DNA of 64,000 nucleotides from Methylocystis iwaonis (GCF_027925385.1 NZ_AP027142.1:2090001-2154000); one strand, 5' to 3'. Positions 24,710-33,836 are shown, numbered from the stretch's first letter. Translations and numbers: made by a program. Notes: generated from the sequence alone by a model not told the origin.

Positions 24710-27112
24710 TCAGAACTTAGCGTTGACCGTCAGGAAGGCCGAACGCGGCGCGCCGGGCATGATGTTGTTGTTGTTATGCGCCGAGGCGTAGTAGCTCGCG
24801 CCGAGAATGTTCTCGACATTCACCTGCGCGGAAATCTGCTCGCTGAGCTTCCAATAGACGGCCCCGTCCCAGCGGGCGTAACCGGGGATGACGACCGCAT
24901 TGTCCAGCGCCGCGTAGAATTTGGCGTTGTAGATCACGCCCGTGCCGACGCCCAGCACGTCCGGCGCCAGGCCGATGAGCGACGAGACGTCATATTTGTT
25001 CCAGAAGGTGAAAGTGTTCTGCGGCACGGACGGCACGACCTTGCCCTTTTCGGTAAAGAGCGGCCCAGTGCCTGCGAGCGGCACGCGGTCGGAGCTCGTG
25101 ATATAGGCGTGCTGATTGCCGTAGCCGAGCGACACCTGCCATTCCTTGGTCACCTGCCCAACGAGGCCGAGCTCGCCGCCGACCGTGCGGGTATTGGTGA
25201 GCACATTATAAAATGCGTTGATCGCGACCGGCTGGTTGCTGCGATTGAGGTTGTAGATGGCGCCGGTGAAGAGCAAGGTCGGCGTGATTTCAGCCTTGAA
25301 ACCCGCCTCCACATTTTCGAATCCCTGCGGCTGCAAATTCTGCTGCGAGATCGACAGCGTGTTGAACTGATCGCCCGCCGCCGGCAGGAATGTGCGCGAA
25401 TAGGCGCCGTAGAGCGAGAGTTGCTCGAAGGGCTTGAACACGAGGCCGAAACGCGGCGACCATTTGCCCACGTTGTTGGTGATCGTCTGGCCCCAATAAT
25501 TGTCGATGGTCGGGGTCGGAGTCGGAAGCGTGTTGACGAATCTGAGCCTGTAGCTGTCGAAGCGCACGCCGGCGAGGATGTCGACGTATTTCGTGACGCT
25601 GATCTGATCCTGCACATAGCCCGCAGCAAGATCGAGATCGGTGTGGCGGCGGAAGCTCGGATTATTGAAGACGACCGGCAGGAAGGTCGTGGGAGAGCCG
25701 AAGAAAGTGTTGATGTTCGCCGAGCCGGTGAAGGGGTTCAGCCAGCGGGCGTTGTTACGGTTGGTGTCGGACTTCTGATTGCCAAACTCCATGCCGGCAA
25801 GCAGCGTGTGCTTGATCTGCGGCGTCATTTGCAGCGTATAGGTCAGGTCCGTCTGGTTGAAGATATTCTGGCGCGGCGTCTGGTTGTTGTAACCGGAGAG
25901 CTGCACGCAGGGCGGCAGCGCGCCCGCGCAGCCGGAGAAGGCGACGGCGTTGTTGGCGAAAGTGTTCTGATAGAACTTGGCGTAATTGGCGAAGACGGTC
26001 TGGTTCTTGATGTTGACGCCGAAGTCGGTCGTATGATCGATCATCAGAACCGCGCGATCGACGTCGGTCTTGGCGTAGTTGACTGTCGGATTGCCGAAGA
26101 AGGTCGAGCGGTCGGTCGGCGACGGATAGCCGGGGTAGAGATCGGCGGCCCCGAGACGCTGCGCCGCCAGGATCGTCGGATTGGCGTTCCAGTTCACCGA
26201 CGGTATGCCGCGGTCCATCGTGCGGTAGTCGAAGTAATGCTCATAGCTGAGCGTGACGAAGGTCTTCTCGAAAGGCTTCCAGGTGAAAGTCGGATTGATT
26301 CCCCACCGCTTCATATTGAAATAGTCGCGGTAGCTGTAAGACTGCTCGAAGAGCCCGTTGACGCGCACGGCGAGCTGATCGTTGATCGCCTGCCCGACAT
26401 CGAAGGTCACGCGCTTGCGGCCGAAACTGCCCGTCGAGATCTGCACGGCGCGCAGCGTTTCGCCATCCGCCTTTTTCGTCACGCGGTTGACGACGCCGCC
26501 GCCGCCGCCGCGGCCGAAGACGAGCGCGCTCGGGCCTTTCAGCACCTCGACCGCCTGCATGTTGTAGAGATCGCGGTAATATTCAGCGTCGTCGCGCACC
26601 CCGTCCGTATAGAAGTCCGCGGTTGTGGGCTGGCCGCGAATGGTGATCTGATCGCGCTGCCCCTCGCCCTGCGCCACCGTCACGCCCGGCACATAGGCGA
26701 GCGCCTGGCCGAGAGTCAGGCTGTTGCGGTCCTCGAGCTGCTGCTTGGTGAGGATGGTGATCGACTGCGGAATGTCGAGGATCGGCGTATTGGTCTTGGT
26801 GGCGGTCGAGGTGCCGTGCGCGACGTAGCCGACAACGCCGCTCGGGCCGCCGCCGAGCGTTTGGCCTTGCGGAATGAAAGGCGTGGGCGCAGGCGTCGCA
26901 GCCGTCACGACCGGGGAGACATGAACCGGCGCGCGCTGCGCCGGCGTGCGGACGACGGTCTTCTGCGCATGCCCGACATCGATTTTTGGCAGCGCATGCT
27001 GTGCGAGAGCGGGAATGGGAGCGGCAAGAACGGCGGCGATGGCGCAGAGGCTGACGCGAGGATGAATGTAGGGTTTTTGAGGCGCAGTGGGCGTCACCAG
27101 GAAAGTCTCCAA
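24710..27112 (-). CDS. TonB-dependent siderophore receptor
   Basis: 800-aa outer-membrane receptor. A signal peptide (about 1-37, ending AAPIPALAQ) is followed by a Pro-rich stretch, the plug domain (about 105-215, IPQSITILTKQQLEDRNSLT, VLKGPSALVFGRGGGGGVVN), then a 22-strand barrel ending in SAFLTVNAKF with terminal Phe. The plug LxDxPQSITxLT-type motif and the NVENILG near the C-terminus place it with catecholate/hydroxamate siderophore receptors of the Fiu/FhuE group. Upstream sequence is AT-rich and probably iron regulated, but I cannot identify a Fur or Irr box with confidence. No partner transporter genes are adjacent. Confidence 0.93.
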   Translation of the reverse strand: METFLVTPTAPQKPYIHPRVSLCAIAAVLAAPIPALAQHALPKIDVGHAQKTVVRTPAQRAPVHVSPVVTAATPAPTPFIPQGQTLGGGPSGVVGYVAHGTSTATKTNTPILDIPQSITILTKQQLEDRNSLTLGQALAYVPGVTVAQGEGQRDQITIRGQPTTADFYTDGVRDDAEYYRDLYNMQAVEVLKGPSALVFGRGGGGGVVNRVTKKADGETLRAVQISTGSFGRKRVTFDVGQAINDQLAVRVNGLFEQSYSYRDYFNMKRWGINPTFTWKPFEKTFVTLSYEHYFDYRTMDRGIPSVNWNANPTILAAQRLGAADLYPGYPSPTDRSTFFGNPTVNYAKTDVDRAVLMIDHTTDFGVNIKNQTVFANYAKFYQNTFANNAVAFSGCAGALPPCVQLSGYNNQTPRQNIFNQTDLTYTLQMTPQIKHTLLAGMEFGNQKSDTNRNNARWLNPFTGSANINTFFGSPTTFLPVVFNNPSFRRHTDLDLAAGYVQDQISVTKYVDILAGVRFDSYRLRFVNTLPTPTPTIDNYWGQTITNNVGKWSPRFGLVFKPFEQLSLYGAYSRTFLPAAGDQFNTLSISQQNLQPQGFENVEAGFKAEITPTLLFTGAIYNLNRSNQPVAINAFYNVLTNTRTVGGELGLVGQVTKEWQVSLGYGNQHAYITSSDRVPLAGTGPLFTEKGKVVPSVPQNTFTFWNKYDVSSLIGLAPDVLGVGTGVIYNAKFYAALDNAVVIPGYARWDGAVYWKLSEQISAQVNVENILGASYYASAHNNNNIMPGAPRSAFLTVNAKF

Positions 27113-27321
27113 GCAGAAGTGGGGGATCGATTGCCGCTAGACTCGATCTCATGTTTCTGCTCGAGTATTGCTGCGTTAAGTCTTTGGTTGCAATAGCTTG
27201 AGAACAACCTTGGAAATCTTTCAAGTTTGTCGCTCTTCTTGGCGGAGTTCCGCCAGAACGCTGGTTGGAAATGCGACATTCTGGACAACTATTAAATTTC
27301 TTGACTGTGATAATTTTGAAA

Positions 27322-27352
27322 CGAAAAAGCGGCCCTGAATCAGGGCCGCTTT
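27322..27352 (-). terminator. Rho-independent terminator of the cytochrome c gene
   Basis: AAAGCGGCCCTG and CAGGGCCGCTTT form a 12-bp perfect stem around a 3-base loop, followed on the minus strand by TTTTTCGTTTC. It lies just downstream of the cytochrome c stop (27377). Confidence 0.93.
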
Positions 27353-27376
27353 GAACTTAGGACGTGGGCGCTCGAA

Positions 27377-27772
27377 TTACTTGCTGCCGTCCGCCTTGAA
27401 CTGGGAGACATAGGCCCAGACATTGTCCTGATCGCCTTCCGAGGCGAGGCCCTGGAAGATCATCTTGGTGCCGGGCACCTTGGCCTTCGGGTTCTTGATG
27501 AACTCCTTGAAGGAGGCCTCGTCCCAGGTGATGCCCGAGCCCTTCATCGGCTCGGAATAGTTGTAGCCCTCGACCGAGCCGGCCTTGCGGCCGCTGAGGC
27601 CATTGAGCTCCGGCGCCACGGCGTTCTTGGCGCCCGGGCCGACCTGATGGCAGGCCTTGCACTTGGCGAAGACCTTTTCGCCCGCGGCGGCGTCGCCAGC
27701 GGCGAAGGCCTGGCCGGCGGAAGCGGCAAAAGCGACGCTCGCAGCGAACGTCAGCAGGGAAATCGTCTTCAT
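27377..27772 (-). CDS. Cytochrome c (class I, c2-like)
   Basis: 131-aa periplasmic electron carrier. The signal peptide MKTISLLTFAASVAFAAS to AFA is followed by the CKACH haem-binding site (about residue 40) and the Met ligand in GTKMIFQGL (about 104). The layout matches cytochrome c2/c550-type class I cytochromes. The start at the MKTISL codon was preferred because six upstream residues (MRKGSR) are not part of a signal peptide. It has its own terminator and no redox partner adjacent. Confidence 0.93.
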   Translation of the reverse strand: MKTISLLTFAASVAFAASAGQAFAAGDAAAGEKVFAKCKACHQVGPGAKNAVAPELNGLSGRKAGSVEGYNYSEPMKGSGITWDEASFKEFIKNPKAKVPGTKMIFQGLASEGDQDNVWAYVSQFKADGSK

Positions 27773-27983
27773 CCTTGATCCTTTCCTCATCCTCGGCGTT
27801 CGCAGTCGCGTTCGCCAACATTCTTTAAAACGCGCGTGCCAATGGGTTCGGCGCTCGCGGCCGCTCTTTGAGACGCGGCGAAACTACAACGAAGGGGCGC
27901 TCTGACACAATACCGCCACTTGAGCAGTCTCGAGTTCGCACCTTGGCGCAGATGAGGTGAACCGGAGCTGAACCCCGTTTCGA

Positions 27984-28021
27984 TTTCGCAAAAGCCTCAG
28001 CTTTTGTTGAATGCGCGCTAA
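27984..28021. repeat. R8 small palindrome
   Basis: TTCGCAAAAGCCTCAGCTTT then TGTTGAATGCGCGCTAAG. The pattern of a TTTTGCG/CGCAAAA hairpin next to AATGCGC is shared with 40574-40690. Confidence 0.4.
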
Positions 28022-28647
28022 GTCACGCGTCGCAATGTCAGATTGACTCGCGCGCCCTGCCCGGCGAGCGGCGCCGGCAAGGGCGTGAGGATCGACGGCA
28101 AGATGCGGTCGACCCCATGAAAACATAGCCGCGCGGGCCCAGAGAGAATCAGCGCGTCGCCCGAGGAAAGCGTGAGGGCGGTCGTCTTGTCGGCGCGTTT
28201 GCGCCCGCCGAGGCGAAAGCGGCAATCGGCGCCGAGCGACAGAGAGAGGATCGGCGCCGCGACATCCGCTTCGTCGCGATCCTGATGCAAGCCCATCTTG
28301 GCGTCCGCGGCGTAGACATTGACGAGGCAGGCTTCCGGCGACTTCGGATAGGCGGTCAGCTCATCCCAAATGTCGAGCAGCATCTGCGGGATGGGCGCCC
28401 AAGGCGCGCCCGTTTCGGGATGGCGCGGCTCATAGCGATAGCCCCTGTCCTTATCGCTCATCCAGCCGAGCGGCCCGCAATTGGTCATGCGCACCGACAT
28501 GGGCAGGCCGGATTTCGGCATGCGCGAGGTAAAGAGCGGCGCAGCCGCGATCACATCGGCGATTTCTTGCGCCAAACGCTCCTGCGCGGCGGCGTCGAGA
28601 AAGGCCGGGTAGTGAAACGCGCCGGGGGTGATTTGCTGTGCTTGCAT
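28018..28647 (-). CDS. alkB: Alkylated DNA repair dioxygenase AlkB
   Basis: Fe(II)/2-oxoglutarate dioxygenase that removes alkyl groups from damaged DNA bases. 209 aa. The iron ligands HxD are in GLHQDRDEAD (residue about 121) and the distal His in LCFHGVDR (about 176); the 2-oxoglutarate-binding Arg is in RVNLTLRR near the end. LVNVYAADAKMG and ILSLSLGADCRFRLGG also match AlkB. It stands alone, upstream of an R2 repeat. Confidence 0.95.
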   Translation of the reverse strand: MQAQQITPGAFHYPAFLDAAAQERLAQEIADVIAAAPLFTSRMPKSGLPMSVRMTNCGPLGWMSDKDRGYRYEPRHPETGAPWAPIPQMLLDIWDELTAYPKSPEACLVNVYAADAKMGLHQDRDEADVAAPILSLSLGADCRFRLGGRKRADKTTALTLSSGDALILSGPARLCFHGVDRILPSILTPLPAPLAGQGARVNLTLRRVT

Positions 28648-28712
28648 CTCGCGTTACTCTACATGGCCGGCTGGCGCTTTTTCTTGTAGACGGCCGCGCT
28701 GCGATATGGGTT

Positions 28713-28833
28713 CCGCTCGACCGGTCCGTTGTCATTCCCGACGCTCGCGAAGCGCGCGATCGGGAATCCAGAGCAGAACCAACGCTCTTGTGGCTCTGGA
28801 TTCCGGTCGGGCTATCAGCCTGCCGGGAATGAC
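28713..28833 (+). repeat. R2 palindromic repeat
   Basis: Left tail TTCCGCTCGACCGGTCCGTT, arms CATTCCCGACGCTCGCGAAG and CAGCCTGCCGGGAATGAC, central GGGAATCCAGAGC and GGCTCTGGATTCC. It occupies most of the gap upstream of alkB and downstream lipoprotein gene. Confidence 0.83.
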
Positions 28834-28941
28834 AAATTCCGATGCGCCGAACGAAATTGCCATCGCCTCGCGCGGCAGCTAGACTTTATCGACTAAACAA
28901 AGCGACCGTTTCAATTTTCGATCATTCCCGAGGTCCGCGTT

Positions 28942-29781
28942 ATGATGGCTCGAAAGACTCTCGCCGGGCTTTTTTGTGCGCTCCTGACCGGATGCGGGAC
29001 TTATGTTCCGGAGCTAGCGGACCCGCCAAGCAATCAAGCCGATGGCCAACTTCTCGTTCAAGCGATCGTGCGCAGCGTCAACTGCGAGATGCGCAACGCC
29101 GTCGCTTTCGTCATCGATCGAGACAAGGAACTTGCCGCGATAAATGGGCAACGAACCGCCGCCTGGTTCGAAAAATGGGGCGTGCAAGCCGCGCTGACTC
29201 TGACCATCGACGAAAAGACGTCCATAAATCCGACGGCGATCTGGACGCCCCCAAATCCGGCGACCGCCTTGTTCTCGCTCGCCGGCGGCGTCTCGGCCTC
29301 CGCAGATGCGACGCGGATCGATACGCTCAACTTCTACCATTCGGTCCAAGACCTCTATCGGCTCGGCCCCTGCCCGGCCGGCGACAATGCCGCCGCGCCG
29401 ATGAAATCCTTGCTCATCCAGGGCGATCTGAAGCTGAGGCAATGGCTGGTCAGCCATGTGCTCGCCACCGGCACAGGCGAGATAACGGCGCCCACCGGGA
29501 TCGACACGCCGCTGAAGCAGGACGCCCTGTCGCATGAGGTGAGGTTCCTCGTCGCGACGAGCGGCAATATCAATCCGGCCTGGACATTCGTTCACGTCAA
29601 CGTCAACCCGGCCGGGCCGCTGCTCTCGACGAGCCGGGATCGCACTCACGACCTGCTTTTGACTTTCGGCCCGGTCGATCCGTCGAGCAAGCGATTGGCC
29701 AGCGTCGCCGCCGGCACGTTCCAGGCGTCGCAAATCGGCGTGTACATGAGGAGCGCGCCCATTACGCGCTTCGGGTTCTAA
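28942..29781 (+). CDS. Putative lipoprotein of unknown function
   Basis: 279 aa. A lipoprotein signal with lipobox LLTG-C (Cys about residue 18) means the mature protein is probably anchored in the outer or inner membrane. The body (LLVQAIVRSVNCEMRNAVAF, LTLTIDEKTSINPTAIWTPP, LFSLAGGVSASADATRIDTL) resembles beta-rich proteins of unknown function in Rhizobiales. I recognise no domain with a known activity. It is followed 48 bases later by the Lys-rich gene. Confidence 0.8.
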   Translation: MMARKTLAGLFCALLTGCGTYVPELADPPSNQADGQLLVQAIVRSVNCEMRNAVAFVIDRDKELAAINGQRTAAWFEKWGVQAALTLTIDEKTSINPTAIWTPPNPATALFSLAGGVSASADATRIDTLNFYHSVQDLYRLGPCPAGDNAAAPMKSLLIQGDLKLRQWLVSHVLATGTGEITAPTGIDTPLKQDALSHEVRFLVATSGNINPAWTFVHVNVNPAGPLLSTSRDRTHDLLLTFGPVDPSSKRLASVAAGTFQASQIGVYMRSAPITRFGF

Positions 29782-29829
29782 ATACAGTCGACGCTCTCGT
29801 TTTGAATATGCATCAGAAGGAAAGTCGTT

Positions 29830-30159
29830 ATGGCGAGGACCACTAAACCAACGAAAAAAACCGGCGCACTCAAAAAAACGCCGCCCGCGAAGAAGACAAG
29901 AAAAGCCGCCACAAAGAAGAGCGCGACGAAAGCGCGGGCTCTCGCCAACGCCCTCGTGGCGCATGCTTCCAAGCCGCTGACCTCCTTCAAGCGTCCGGCG
30001 ACATGGTATTTCCCCTCGCCCAATGCCAACACTGTCATCGCCTGTGATTGGAACGCCGCCGAGAATCGATACAACCTCAACTGCCGTGAAATTCCGATTA
30101 CCGACGTGCCGCGCCATGTGGCCGAGGCCATCGTCATCGAGGGGCATAGCTTCGGATAA
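29830..30159 (+). CDS. Lys/Ala-rich protein with histone-H1-like N-terminus
   Basis: 109 aa. Residues 1-45 are a Lys/Ala/Pro tract (TKPTKKTGALKKTPPAKKTR, KAATKKSATKARALANAL), like bacterial histone H1-type and Hc1-like tails. Residues 50-109 are a compact ordinary part (FKRPATWYFPSPNANTVIAC to AIVIEGHSFG). The basic tail could bind DNA or RNA, or an acidic protein. Function is inferred from composition only. It may be co-transcribed with the lipoprotein gene. Confidence 0.7.
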   Translation: MARTTKPTKKTGALKKTPPAKKTRKAATKKSATKARALANALVAHASKPLTSFKRPATWYFPSPNANTVIACDWNAAENRYNLNCREIPITDVPRHVAEAIVIEGHSFG

Positions 30160-30205
30160 TGCTTGCTCGAGCAAACCGCCGCGACGCGGCGGCGCTCATG
30201 CCCCC

Positions 30206-30351
30206 CGTCATACTATTTCCGATTGAGCTGCTCGCATCGGGGAATGTCATTCCCCCCGGCGGGCTGAAAGCCCGACCGGGAATCCAGAGCCGCAAAAGCG
30301 CTGATGCAGCTCTGGATTCCCGATCGCTCGCTGCGCGAGCGTCGGGAATGA
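30206..30351 (-). repeat. R2 palindromic repeat, minus orientation, with right tail
   Basis: The inverse right tail CATACTATTTCCGATTGAGC is followed by GTCATTCCCCCCGGCGGGCT, the central GGGAATCCAGAGC and GCTCTGGATTCCC, and GCGAGCGTCGGGAATGAC. Confidence 0.83.
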
Positions 30352-30616
30352 CTCGAGATCCGCTTGATTGGTTCGGCGCCATTCCCGACGCTCGCGCCGT
30401 TTAGACACAGAGGAAATCACCGCCGTCATTGCGAGGAGGCGGAGCCGACGAAGCAATCCAGGGCCGCATCGCTGCCCTGGATTGCTTCGCTTCGCTCGCA
30501 ATGACGGGCTCTGAGTAGAACCAGCGCTTTTGCGGCTCTGGATTCCCGATCGGGCCTTCGGCCCGTCGGGAATGACATGCGCCAAAGCGAGCTATTCAAA
30601 CGGAAATGGTATGACG
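30352..30616 (+). repeat. Composite nested repeat (R1 inside R2), plus orientation
   Basis: Left tail CCGCTTGATTGGTTCGGCGC, R2 arm CATTCCCGACGCTCGC, junction GCCGTTTAGACACAGAGG, complete R1 (30422-30510), R2 interior CCAGCGCTTTTGCGGCTCTG, right arm CGTCGGGAATGAC, right tail GAGCTATTCAAACGGAAATG. This is the best preserved composite unit and defines the order of modules. Confidence 0.88.
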
Positions 30617-30675
30617 CCGGCCAATCCGGCGGATCTGGTATCAGCCTGACGTTTTTATTGCCGGTTTCGCGGCAA

Positions 30676-31305
30676 CTATCGATGCTCCAGCACCGTCTTC
30701 GACGCCACGGTCGAATCCGCGTTGAGCTTGTAGACGATCGGCACGCCGGTCGCGAGCTCCAGCGTCGTCACGCTTTCGGGCGTCATCTGCTCCAGCACCA
30801 TGCAGAGCGCGCGCAGCGAATTGCCATGCGCCGCGACCAGAACGCGCTCGCCGCGCATCACCGGCGGCAAAATACGCTGGACGTAAAACGGCACGACGCG
30901 GGCGACCGTATCCTTCAGACTCTCGCCGCCGGGCGGGGGCACGTCATAGGAACGCCGCCACAGGCGCACCTGCTCCTCGCCCCATTTCTCGCGCGCCTCG
31001 TCCTTGTTGAGCCCGGAGAGATCGCCGTAATGGCGCTCGTTCAGCGCGCGATCTTTGACCGTCGGCACATTGGATTGGCCCAGCTCCTCGAAGATGAGCT
31101 GCAGTGTATGTTGCGCGCGCAGCAGCGCCGAGGTGAAGCCGGCGCTGAACAGCAGATCGAGTTTCCTCAATTCACGCCCGGCGCGACGCGCCTCCTCGAC
31201 GCCGAGCGGCGTGAGGTCAGGATTTTTCCAGCCGGTGAACAGATTTTTGGCGTTCCATTCGCTCTGACCGTGCCGGACGAGGACAAGCGTGCGGTTCATG
31301 CTCAT
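30676..31305 (-). CDS. gpmA: 2,3-bisphosphoglycerate-dependent phosphoglycerate mutase
   Basis: Interconverts 3- and 2-phosphoglycerate in glycolysis/gluconeogenesis. About 209 aa, the short form. Catalytic His in [22 protein letters not shown], second His in [11 protein letters not shown], and the acidic RALNER. The start was chosen at [16 protein letters not shown] 6 bases later is an alternative, and upstream in-frame ATGs would add unrelated residues. dapB lies immediately upstream in the same direction, the common Rhizobiales order. Confidence 0.95.
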   Translation of the reverse strand: MSMNRTLVLVRHGQSEWNAKNLFTGWKNPDLTPLGVEEARRAGRELRKLDLLFSAGFTSALLRAQHTLQLIFEELGQSNVPTVKDRALNERHYGDLSGLNKDEAREKWGEEQVRLWRRSYDVPPPGGESLKDTVARVVPFYVQRILPPVMRGERVLVAAHGNSLRALCMVLEQMTPESVTTLELATGVPIVYKLNADSTVASKTVLEHR

Positions 31306-31321
31306 GTCGGTCTCGCAAATC

Positions 31322-32137
31322 TCACGCGCCGGAAAGGCCCAGCACATCAGCCATGGAATAGAGCCCGGGCGCTTTTTCCCGCGTCCAGAGCGCCGCCGCG
31401 ATCGCGCCGCGCGCGAAGATGCCGCGATCCTCGGCGCGGTGGGAGAGCTCGATGCGCTCGCCCATGCCGGCGAAGATCACCGTATGTTCGCCGACGACCG
31501 AGCCGCCGCGCAGCGCCGCAAAGCCGATGTCGCCGGCCTTGCGCGGCCCGGTGAGCCCGTCGCGGCCGCGCGCGCTATGCTCGGCGAGATCGATCCCCCT
31601 GCCCTTTGCGACAGCTTCGCCCAGCAGCAGCGCCGTGCCCGAGGGGGCGTCCACCTTCATCTTGTGATGCATCTCGACAATCTCGGCGTCCCAGCCGGGC
31701 CCCAGCGCCTTGGCCGCCTTTTCGACGAGGACGGCCAGCAGGTTGACGCCGAGGCTCATATTGCCGGAGCGCACGACAACCGTCTCGCGGGCGGCTTCGG
31801 CGATTGTCGCGAGTTCTTCCGGGGCAAGGCCGGTCGTGCCGATGACATGGGCGACGCGCTTTTTGGCGCAAGCCTTGGCGACCGCCACTGTGGCCGCGGG
31901 CGCTGAGAAGTCGATGACCGCATCGGCCTGCGAAAGCGCTGACTCTATGTCGCTCGTCACCGGCACGCCGTTGGGCGCCTGCCCGAAGGCGGCGCCGCTG
32001 TCGGCGCCGATCGCGGGCGACCCTTCGCGCTCCACAGCCGCGACGAGCCGCACGCCCAGCGTGTCGGGGATGGCCCGCGTCAGCATACAGCCCATACGGC
32101 CCGCCGGGCCCACCACGACCAGACGCAAATCGCTCAT
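31322..32137 (-). CDS. dapB: 4-hydroxy-tetrahydrodipicolinate reductase
   Basis: Lysine/diaminopimelate synthesis, NAD(P)H-dependent, 271 aa. N-terminal [14 protein letters not shown] binds the cofactor, [11 protein letters not shown] and TTGLAPEEL follow, the catalytic [18 protein letters not shown] is complete, and the C-terminal [20 protein letters not shown] is canonical. The start is the ATG at 32137 ([10 protein letters not shown]). gpmA begins 16 bases after its stop, so the two are probably one transcript. Confidence 0.96.
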   Translation of the reverse strand: MSDLRLVVVGPAGRMGCMLTRAIPDTLGVRLVAAVEREGSPAIGADSGAAFGQAPNGVPVTSDIESALSQADAVIDFSAPAATVAVAKACAKKRVAHVIGTTGLAPEELATIAEAARETVVVRSGNMSLGVNLLAVLVEKAAKALGPGWDAEIVEMHHKMKVDAPSGTALLLGEAVAKGRGIDLAEHSARGRDGLTGPRKAGDIGFAALRGGSVVGEHTVIFAGMGERIELSHRAEDRGIFARGAIAAALWTREKAPGLYSMADVLGLSGA

Positions 32138-32286
32138 CTCTTCAAGCCCTCGCCTGCGGCATGCATCAAGACGCGCGAACCGGCGACTCGGGCCTTCTAC
32201 GCGTATCTCCCTATACAGACCGGAGGGCCTCAAGAGAAGCCTTCCCATTGTCGCGGCGCCAAACGGCTTACTGCCCGTACGGGTAG

Positions 32287-32829
32287 TTACTTCTTCGGCC
32301 GGAAGGCTTTCACCCGCGCCGGGTCCGTCTCGATATAGGCGGCGCCGATGAGGTCGAGGCAATAGGGCACGGCGGGCATAACCGCGTTCAGGCACAGCTC
32401 TATGGCGGCTGGTTTTCCGGGCAGGTTGATGACCAGGCATTTGCCGCGATGCGCCGCAAGCTGGCGCGAGAGAATGGCGGTCGGCGTCTGCGCGAGCGAG
32501 ACCTGCCGCATCAATTCGCCGAAACCCGGCAGCTCGCGCGGACAGGCGGCGAGCGTCGCCTCCGGCGTCAGATCGCGCGGGCTCGGGCCCGTGCCGCCGG
32601 TCGTGACCACGAGGTCGCAGCCGACGTTGTCGGCGAGGTCGATCAGCGTATCCCGTACGCTCTCGAACCCATCCGGGATCACCCGGCGCTCGATGCGGAA
32701 GGGCGTCGTCAGGACGGAGGTGAGATAGGCCTCGATCGCCGGTCCGCTCTCGTCCTTGTAGACGCCGGCGCTGGCGCGGTCGGAGGCGGTGACGACGCCG
32801 ATGACGGCGGGGCGTTTGATGTCGGTCAT
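32287..32829 (-). CDS. mog: Molybdopterin adenylyltransferase (MogA/MoaB type)
   Basis: 180 aa. The MoCF-biosynthesis fold is shown by [40 protein letters not shown] and the C-terminal [20 protein letters not shown]. The enzyme adenylates molybdopterin for molybdate insertion. The MoaB and MogA groups are hard to separate here; the PRDLTPEAT motif fits Mog. The start [10 protein letters not shown] at 32829 was chosen; upstream residues are not conserved-looking. No other moa genes are in the window. Confidence 0.9.
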   Translation of the reverse strand: MTDIKRPAVIGVVTASDRASAGVYKDESGPAIEAYLTSVLTTPFRIERRVIPDGFESVRDTLIDLADNVGCDLVVTTGGTGPSPRDLTPEATLAACPRELPGFGELMRQVSLAQTPTAILSRQLAAHRGKCLVINLPGKPAAIELCLNAVMPAVPYCLDLIGAAYIETDPARVKAFRPKK

Positions 32830-33174
32830 GCGTTGAGTTCTCCCCCGAGCCTTTTGGCGCCTCGCCGCCCATTTGTCAGCCTCTCTCGATGGCAAGACAT
32901 ATGCGAGACGATATGGCTGGCTGCCGCCGAATACGCCAACATGAGCATCGTTTTATCGATAATCTAAAGACAGGCGTCGCGGCATGTTCTTAAATGAGGC
33001 GATTATGCGCCATGAATAGGCAGAAGTGTATCAGGACATTTTCGCCACATTCCGCCTTTAGACCCCGCATCCTCACTTCCAACCACGCCTGATCGAAATG
33101 AGATGGACGCATCTAATATGGATGCGCTCAAATCTTTATTTCGTGGAATGGCCTCACAAGGAGCTGAATACGGA
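32830..33174. other. Divergent promoter region between mog and RlpA-like gene
   Basis: About 345 bases, AT-richer than the genes, including 32930-33060 with no open frame of interest. It should hold both divergent promoters. No repeat is present. I see no clear operator. Confidence 0.45.
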
Positions 33175-33675
33175 ATGAAGCGTGTTTCTGTTGTCGTAGC
33201 CGCGTTAGGTCTGATGAGTGTTCCCGCCGCCGCTCAGGATTTTGTTTCACAACTCTTCGGCGGTTCCGACGCTGCCTCGCAACAACAGCAGTCCATCCCA
33301 TCGCGTCACCACGGCCGCCACGCCGCAAGCGACGACAACGTCTTCGGCTACGCCATGCCCGAGAACGCGCGCTCTTTCGTGGCCAACGCCTCCTATTATG
33401 GCGGCGGCCCGCGCAAATATGAGCCCAACAGCCACACGGCGAACGGCGAGCGCTTCAATCAATGGGGCCTGACCGCCGCCCATCGCACCCTTCCGCTTGG
33501 CACGCGGCTGCTCGTTTCGCATGGCGGCCGCTCGGTCGTGGTGCGGGTCAATGACCGCGGCCCGGCGGCCTGGACCGGCCGCAGCCTCGATCTCTCGCGC
33601 GGCGCCGCCTCGCGGATCGGCCTCATTTCCGCCGGCACGGGCGCCGTGCATGTGCAGGTGCTCGGCCGCAGCTAA
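33175..33675 (+). CDS. RlpA-like secreted double-psi beta-barrel protein
   Basis: 166 aa. The signal peptide MKRVSVVVAALGLMSVPAAA is followed by a Gln/His-rich linker and a double-psi beta-barrel domain (about residues 65-160, ASYYGGGPRKYEPNSHTANG, ERFNQWGLTAAHRTLPLG, VVVRVNDRGPAAWTGRSLDL). RlpA proteins cut denuded peptidoglycan; the catalytic DRGP(F/W) Asp is present. The SPOR domain of full-length RlpA is missing, as in small alphaproteobacterial homologues. The start was chosen at the ATG 11 bases after AAGGAG. Confidence 0.9.
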   Translation: MKRVSVVVAALGLMSVPAAAQDFVSQLFGGSDAASQQQQSIPSRHHGRHAASDDNVFGYAMPENARSFVANASYYGGGPRKYEPNSHTANGERFNQWGLTAAHRTLPLGTRLLVSHGGRSVVVRVNDRGPAAWTGRSLDLSRGAASRIGLISAGTGAVHVQVLGRS

Positions 33676-33724
33676 GACGCATGAGCGGCGCCCGGCCTCG
33701 GAGGTCGGGCGCCTCGACGAATGG

Positions 33725-33836
33725 GGGTTCCGCTTGATTGGTTCACCGCCGTCATTGCGAGGAGCGTCAGCGACGAAGCAATCCAGGGCAGCTACGGCGG
33801 CCCTGGATTGCTTCGCTTCGCTCGCAATGACGGGCG
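33725..33836 (+). repeat. R1 palindromic repeat preceded by R2 left tail
   Basis: The R2 left tail TTCCGCTTGATTGGTT is joined directly to CACCGCCGTCATTGCGAGG, followed by the R1 hairpin ending CTCGCAATGACGGG. The R2 left arm between them is lost, so this is a deletion derivative of the composite unit. Confidence 0.8.

Larger units (their letters stand above)
30160..30675. other. Repeat cluster between Lys-rich gene and gpmA
   Basis: More than 500 bases with no gene. It consists of an inverted R2 copy (30206-30351) followed at once by a direct composite R2-R1 unit (30352-30616), so it is the densest repeat cluster in the window. Confidence 0.8.

Noticed and set aside
24548..27196. 882-aa open frame opposite the TonB receptor.
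   Set aside because: It mirrors the receptor codon pattern, is low in motifs and Arg/Asp-rich, as expected of a GC-rich antisense frame.
27113..27321. Possible Fur or Irr box in front of the TonB receptor.
   Set aside because: The region is AT-rich, but no site matches a box well enough to name it.
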